A DNA stretch of 64,000 nucleotides from JAUMBM01 sp964645715. GTDB taxonomy: Bacteria; Bacteroidota; Bacteroidia; Chitinophagales; Saprospiraceae. The position numbers and the translations under genes were made by a program. Position 1 is the first letter of the stretch, and the number at the start of each line of letters is the position of its first letter. The notes under the pieces are model-generated. The model did not search any database. It was not told where the DNA came from and saw only the letters and a program-made list of their open reading frames with translations. The DNA is taken from NCBI GenBank assembly GCA_964645715.1, contig CAZYAO010000020.1, positions 4,511 to 68,510 of the forward strand, written 5' to 3'. Shown one piece after another: positions 61,492 to 64,000 of this stretch.

Positions 61492-62667
61492 ATGGACAGC
61501 ACAAGTGTACATAACCACCAGCGCAAAGTGCGCATGGGGATGGTCGGCGGCGGACGTGGTGCGTTTATCGGCGCAGTTCATCGCATGGCGGCAGCGCTGG
61601 ACGGACAGATAGAGCTCGTCTGTGGTGCCTTCAGCAGTGATCCTGCTAAGTCAAGGGTATCAGGCCTCGACCTCTTCCTGCCTGAAAATCGCGTCTATGG
61701 GACCTTTCAGGAGATGATCGAACGGGAAAAGATGTTGCCGCCAGGCGAGCGCATGGATTTTGTCAGTATCGTCACCCCCAATCACCAGCACTTCCCACCG
61801 GCTATTATGGCGCTCGACAATGGTTTTCATGTGATGTGCGACAAACCACTGGCGTTTACGCTGGAGGAAGCGCAGCAGTTGGTGGAAAAAGTGGCCGAAA
61901 CGGGCCTGCTCTTCGGACTCACGCATAATTATACGGGTTATCCAATGGTCAAACAGGCCCGGGATATGATTGCTGCAGGAGCGCTGGGGACTATCCGCAG
62001 GGTCGTGGTGGCTTACCCGCAAGGCTGGCTGAGCACCAAGCTGGAAGATGCGGACCAAAAGCAGGCGAGCTGGCGTACCGATCCGGCCCGCTCAGGTATC
62101 GCAGGGGCTATGGGAGATATCGGTACGCATGCCGAAAATCTGGCGGAATATATCACAGGTTTGAAAATTAAGGAGTTGTGTGCGGATGTGGCGGCTATTG
62201 TACCCGACAGAAAGCTGGATGACGATGCCAGTGTGTTGCTGCGCTTCAACAACGGGGCACGCGGACTGCTTTACGCCAGTCAGATCAGTGCCGGTGAGGA
62301 AAATGCGCTGCACATCCATATATATGGCGAAAAGGGTGGCCTCGAATGGCATCAGATGGAGCCCAATACGCTTAAGGTTAAGTGGCTGGATCAGCCTGTG
62401 CAGTACTACCGCGCAGCGGGCAGTGGCCTGTCGGCAGCGGCCCAGGCGGCGTCTCGCCTGCCTGCCGGCCACCCGGAAGGCTATCTTGAAGCTTTTGCCA
62501 ATATTTATCGCAACTTTGCGCACTGCATTCGCGCCCGCTGGGCAAATGTGTTGCCCGATGCTGTCCATACAGATTTTCCGACGGTCGAGGATGGCCTTCG
62601 GGGTATGCGGTTTGTCGAGGCAGTCATCCGCTCGGGTAAAAGTGAGCAGAAGTGGATTGTGCTCTAA
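61492..62667 (+). CDS. Gfo/Idh/MocA-family oxidoreductase
   Basis: 391 residues, cytosolic. Rossmann motif VRMGMVGGGRGAFIGAVHR, the catalytic region CDKPLAFTLEEAQ and the C-terminal domain with GAMGDIGTHAENLAEYITG, which contains the usual Asp/His pair. This subgroup acts on sugars or inositols (dehydrogenase or isomerase-type chemistry with NAD). It lies 65 bases after the exported paralogue, so the pair may process the same sugar in two compartments. No transporter or hydrolase gene is adjacent, so the substrate is unknown. Confidence 0.93.
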   Translation: MDSTSVHNHQRKVRMGMVGGGRGAFIGAVHRMAAALDGQIELVCGAFSSDPAKSRVSGLDLFLPENRVYGTFQEMIEREKMLPPGERMDFVSIVTPNHQHFPPAIMALDNGFHVMCDKPLAFTLEEAQQLVEKVAETGLLFGLTHNYTGYPMVKQARDMIAAGALGTIRRVVVAYPQGWLSTKLEDADQKQASWRTDPARSGIAGAMGDIGTHAENLAEYITGLKIKELCADVAAIVPDRKLDDDASVLLRFNNGARGLLYASQISAGEENALHIHIYGEKGGLEWHQMEPNTLKVKWLDQPVQYYRAAGSGLSAAAQAASRLPAGHPEGYLEAFANIYRNFAHCIRARWANVLPDAVHTDFPTVEDGLRGMRFVEAVIRSGKSEQKWIVL

Positions 62668-62713
62668 ACTGTCGGTCTGCCTGCTTTGGCAGCTGTCGTC
62701 GGTATCCTTGTAC

Positions 62714-62755
62714 ACTTCAATGCTTTTGCAGCCATTGCCGCAAAAGCATTGAAGT
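62714..62755. repeat. Perfect 16-bp GC-tip hairpin
   Basis: Arms ACTTCAATGCTTTTGC (62714-62729) and its reverse complement (62740-62755), with loop agccattgcc. The loop has the same AGC-N4-GCC layout as those at 6179 and 53221. It lies 46 bases after the oxidoreductase stop. Confidence 0.85.
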
Positions 62756-62957
62756 CAACCAACATTTTGGGGATTAAGACGTTGATTGTTAACGCGGGTG
62801 TTACATTGCATTTCCCCCCTTCCGGTGCACTTACCCTTGCTTTTACCTACTGCCCTCAGGCACTTTGCAGCCCGGCCGATGCGGCCGGTAAAAACCTGCA
62901 GGCTGTACGGATACCCCAAAACCCTGAATAAACTTTAGCCATAAATTCCATCGGTTG

Positions 62958-64000
62958 ATGAACATTTATTTGCGCATTATCAGCCTGTTGCCGCTGATGT
63001 TGAGTCTGCTTCCGAATGCGGGGGGGCAAGCAAGACTGCAGTTGACCCTGCCGTCGCAGGAAATTGTCGACTTTCCTGCGAGGCGCGCCGCCTTCGGCCC
63101 TGTCTGGACAGCGGAGGTCGAAGGGCCGCTGGCTTTTTTTAGTCCTGCTGATGGGTGTGCGTTGCCTGCTGAATCTTATGCGGGTAGCATTGTGTTGATA
63201 GACAGGGGTATATGCGCATTTTCCAGTAAGGTGTATAACGCTCAGCAGCGCGGTGCAATCGCTGTAGTAGTTTGTAACAATACGGATAGCCGCCCCTTCC
63301 AGGCGGAGGTCATGGGGCCTACGATTTTTGATCCGCTGGCTCCGCTCATTGAGATTCCCGCAATTATGGTGTCGTTTAATGCTTGTCAGACGCTGCGCCT
63401 GCAGGCTTCCGGCACGACGGTGGTGCTCAATCCGGAACCATCGCCCCTGCAGCCGGGAGAGGTATGCTCACTCGCGATACCCGTTACCCGCGGCACGTAT
63501 GCAGTGGCGCCGCTTGTCAGTGGCTTTGGAGCCAATACGGGTTTTAGCGGACTAGAAGGCAGCTGTCATGCTAAGTGGTATCGCTATGAGTCTGCTTATG
63601 AGCGGCAGGTGACAGTCACGGCCTGTGACCAGACCGTTGACACCCGCCTGCTTATTTTTACAGGTACTGATTGTGCAGCACTGGAATGGCTGGATTTCAA
63701 TGATGACTGTGATATTGAAAATGCTGTTTTTGCTTCTTCCCTGAGTTTCATGGCGATGCCCGGACAGGTGTATTATTTTTACTGGGACGACTATTGGTCG
63801 TATGAGGGTTTTAGCTTTACGGTCGTCGAAGATAGTCCGCTGGCTGTCAGGGCTACTTTTCAAGTGGACATGTCGGCCACGCCGCCCGATCCGGCAGGCG
63901 TGTTTATGATCGATGAGCAGGGACTGTCAGCTCCTGTGCCTATGTCGGATCCCGACGGGGATGCGATATACACCGTTTCGCTGGATATTCGACCCGATAC
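62958..64000 (+). CDS. Secreted PA-domain protein, 3' truncated by window end
   Basis: The open frame from ATG 62958 runs to the window edge without a stop (347 complete codons). It starts with a signal peptide (MNIYLRIISLLPLMLSLLPN, then AGGQ). A protease-associated domain covers about residues 40-160, with VLIDRGICAFSSKVYNAQQR very close to the PA domain of the M36 protease in this window. Then come a cysteine-containing jelly-roll-like region and, at the edge, ATFQVDMSA and PMSDPDGDAIYTVSLDI, typical of extracellular modules in large Bacteroidota surface proteins. A catalytic domain or sorting tail may follow outside the window. Confidence 0.85.
   Translation, partial: MNIYLRIISLLPLMLSLLPNAGGQARLQLTLPSQEIVDFPARRAAFGPVWTAEVEGPLAFFSPADGCALPAESYAGSIVLIDRGICAFSSKVYNAQQRGAIAVVVCNNTDSRPFQAEVMGPTIFDPLAPLIEIPAIMVSFNACQTLRLQASGTTVVLNPEPSPLQPGEVCSLAIPVTRGTYAVAPLVSGFGANTGFSGLEGSCHAKWYRYESAYERQVTVTACDQTVDTRLLIFTGTDCAALEWLDFNDDCDIENAVFASSLSFMAMPGQVYYFYWDDYWSYEGFSFTVVEDSPLAVRATFQVDMSATPPDPAGVFMIDEQGLSAPVPMSDPDGDAIYTVSLDIRPD

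Noticed and set aside
1..64000. tRNA, rRNA, tmRNA, CRISPR arrays, prophage or complete insertion sequences
   Set aside because: I looked for T-loop motifs, regularly spaced repeats, transposase or phage proteins and found none.

Overview
The window comes from a Gram-negative bacterium of the phylum Bacteroidota, most likely a Saprospiria/Lewinella-type lineage; the phylum is well supported, the lineage is inference. Support: -7 promoter boxes of the TAnnTTTG type before many genes, LpxK (lipid A synthesis), a SprE/PorW-like lipoprotein of the type IX secretion and gliding system, a secreted M36 protease with a C-terminal sorting-type tail, and a Bat/MoxR operon. GC content is moderate to high in genes, and one 200-bp intergenic stretch is strikingly AT-rich. 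Four 100-N runs are assembly gaps. Two of them have the same 52 or 55 bases on both sides, so they are probably unmerged contig overlaps.

Layout. 1-6.1 kb: end of a metalloprotease; a small membrane protein plus a symporter-histidine kinase (CbrA-like); a two-CxxCH lipoprotein; a DUF1080 protein. 6.4-9.3 kb: a glycogen-binding-module protein and branching enzyme GlgB. 9.4-12.8 kb: a secreted protein, TrmB and a membrane protein. 13-19.5 kb: a secreted protein, then MoxR-DUF58-BatD-like-BatA-BatB, overlapping rlmB tail to tail. 19.6-28 kb: M36 protease, nucleotidyltransferase, LpxK, lamin-tail surface protein. 28-32 kb: Asd, a coiled-coil protein, an 877-bp non-coding region, a thioredoxin-fold protein lacking its cysteines, and a CBS protein. 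32.4-34.7 kb: a FixL-like haem-PAS kinase overlapping a receiver-Crp fusion. 35-44 kb: LolA-like, SCO, HAD, M23, SprE/PorW, NlpC/P60 and omega-amidase genes. 44-49 kb: ABC exporter with an M1 peptidase fused to its permease. 49-57 kb: acetate-type symporter (DUF4212 + ActP-like), porin-like protein, ArsR regulator, DUF294 protein and DnaQ-like exonuclease. 57-64 kb: lipoprotein, glycosyltransferase, DUF2214, DinB, two Gfo/Idh/MocA proteins and the start of a PA-domain secreted protein.

Two things stand out. First, the kinase at 32.4 kb keeps the haem-pocket residues of FixL at exact spacing. Its partner joins a phosphoreceiver to a Crp/Fnr DNA-binding half, so the rhizobial FixL-FixJ-FixK relay seems compressed into two proteins. 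Upstream lie two palindromes that both read TGA-N6-TCA, the core site of Crp/Fnr proteins, between this operon and the divergent CBS/thioredoxin-like operon.

Second, at least eleven intergenic loci carry long, mostly perfect hairpins of two recurring kinds. One has a T6-GA(A)-A6 tip and the other a GGC-tetraloop-GCC tip, but the arms differ from locus to locus. They occupy six of the eleven convergent gene junctions, sometimes start directly at a stop codon, and have undergone local tandem duplication. They look like a dispersed palindromic element family that may also serve as two-way terminators.
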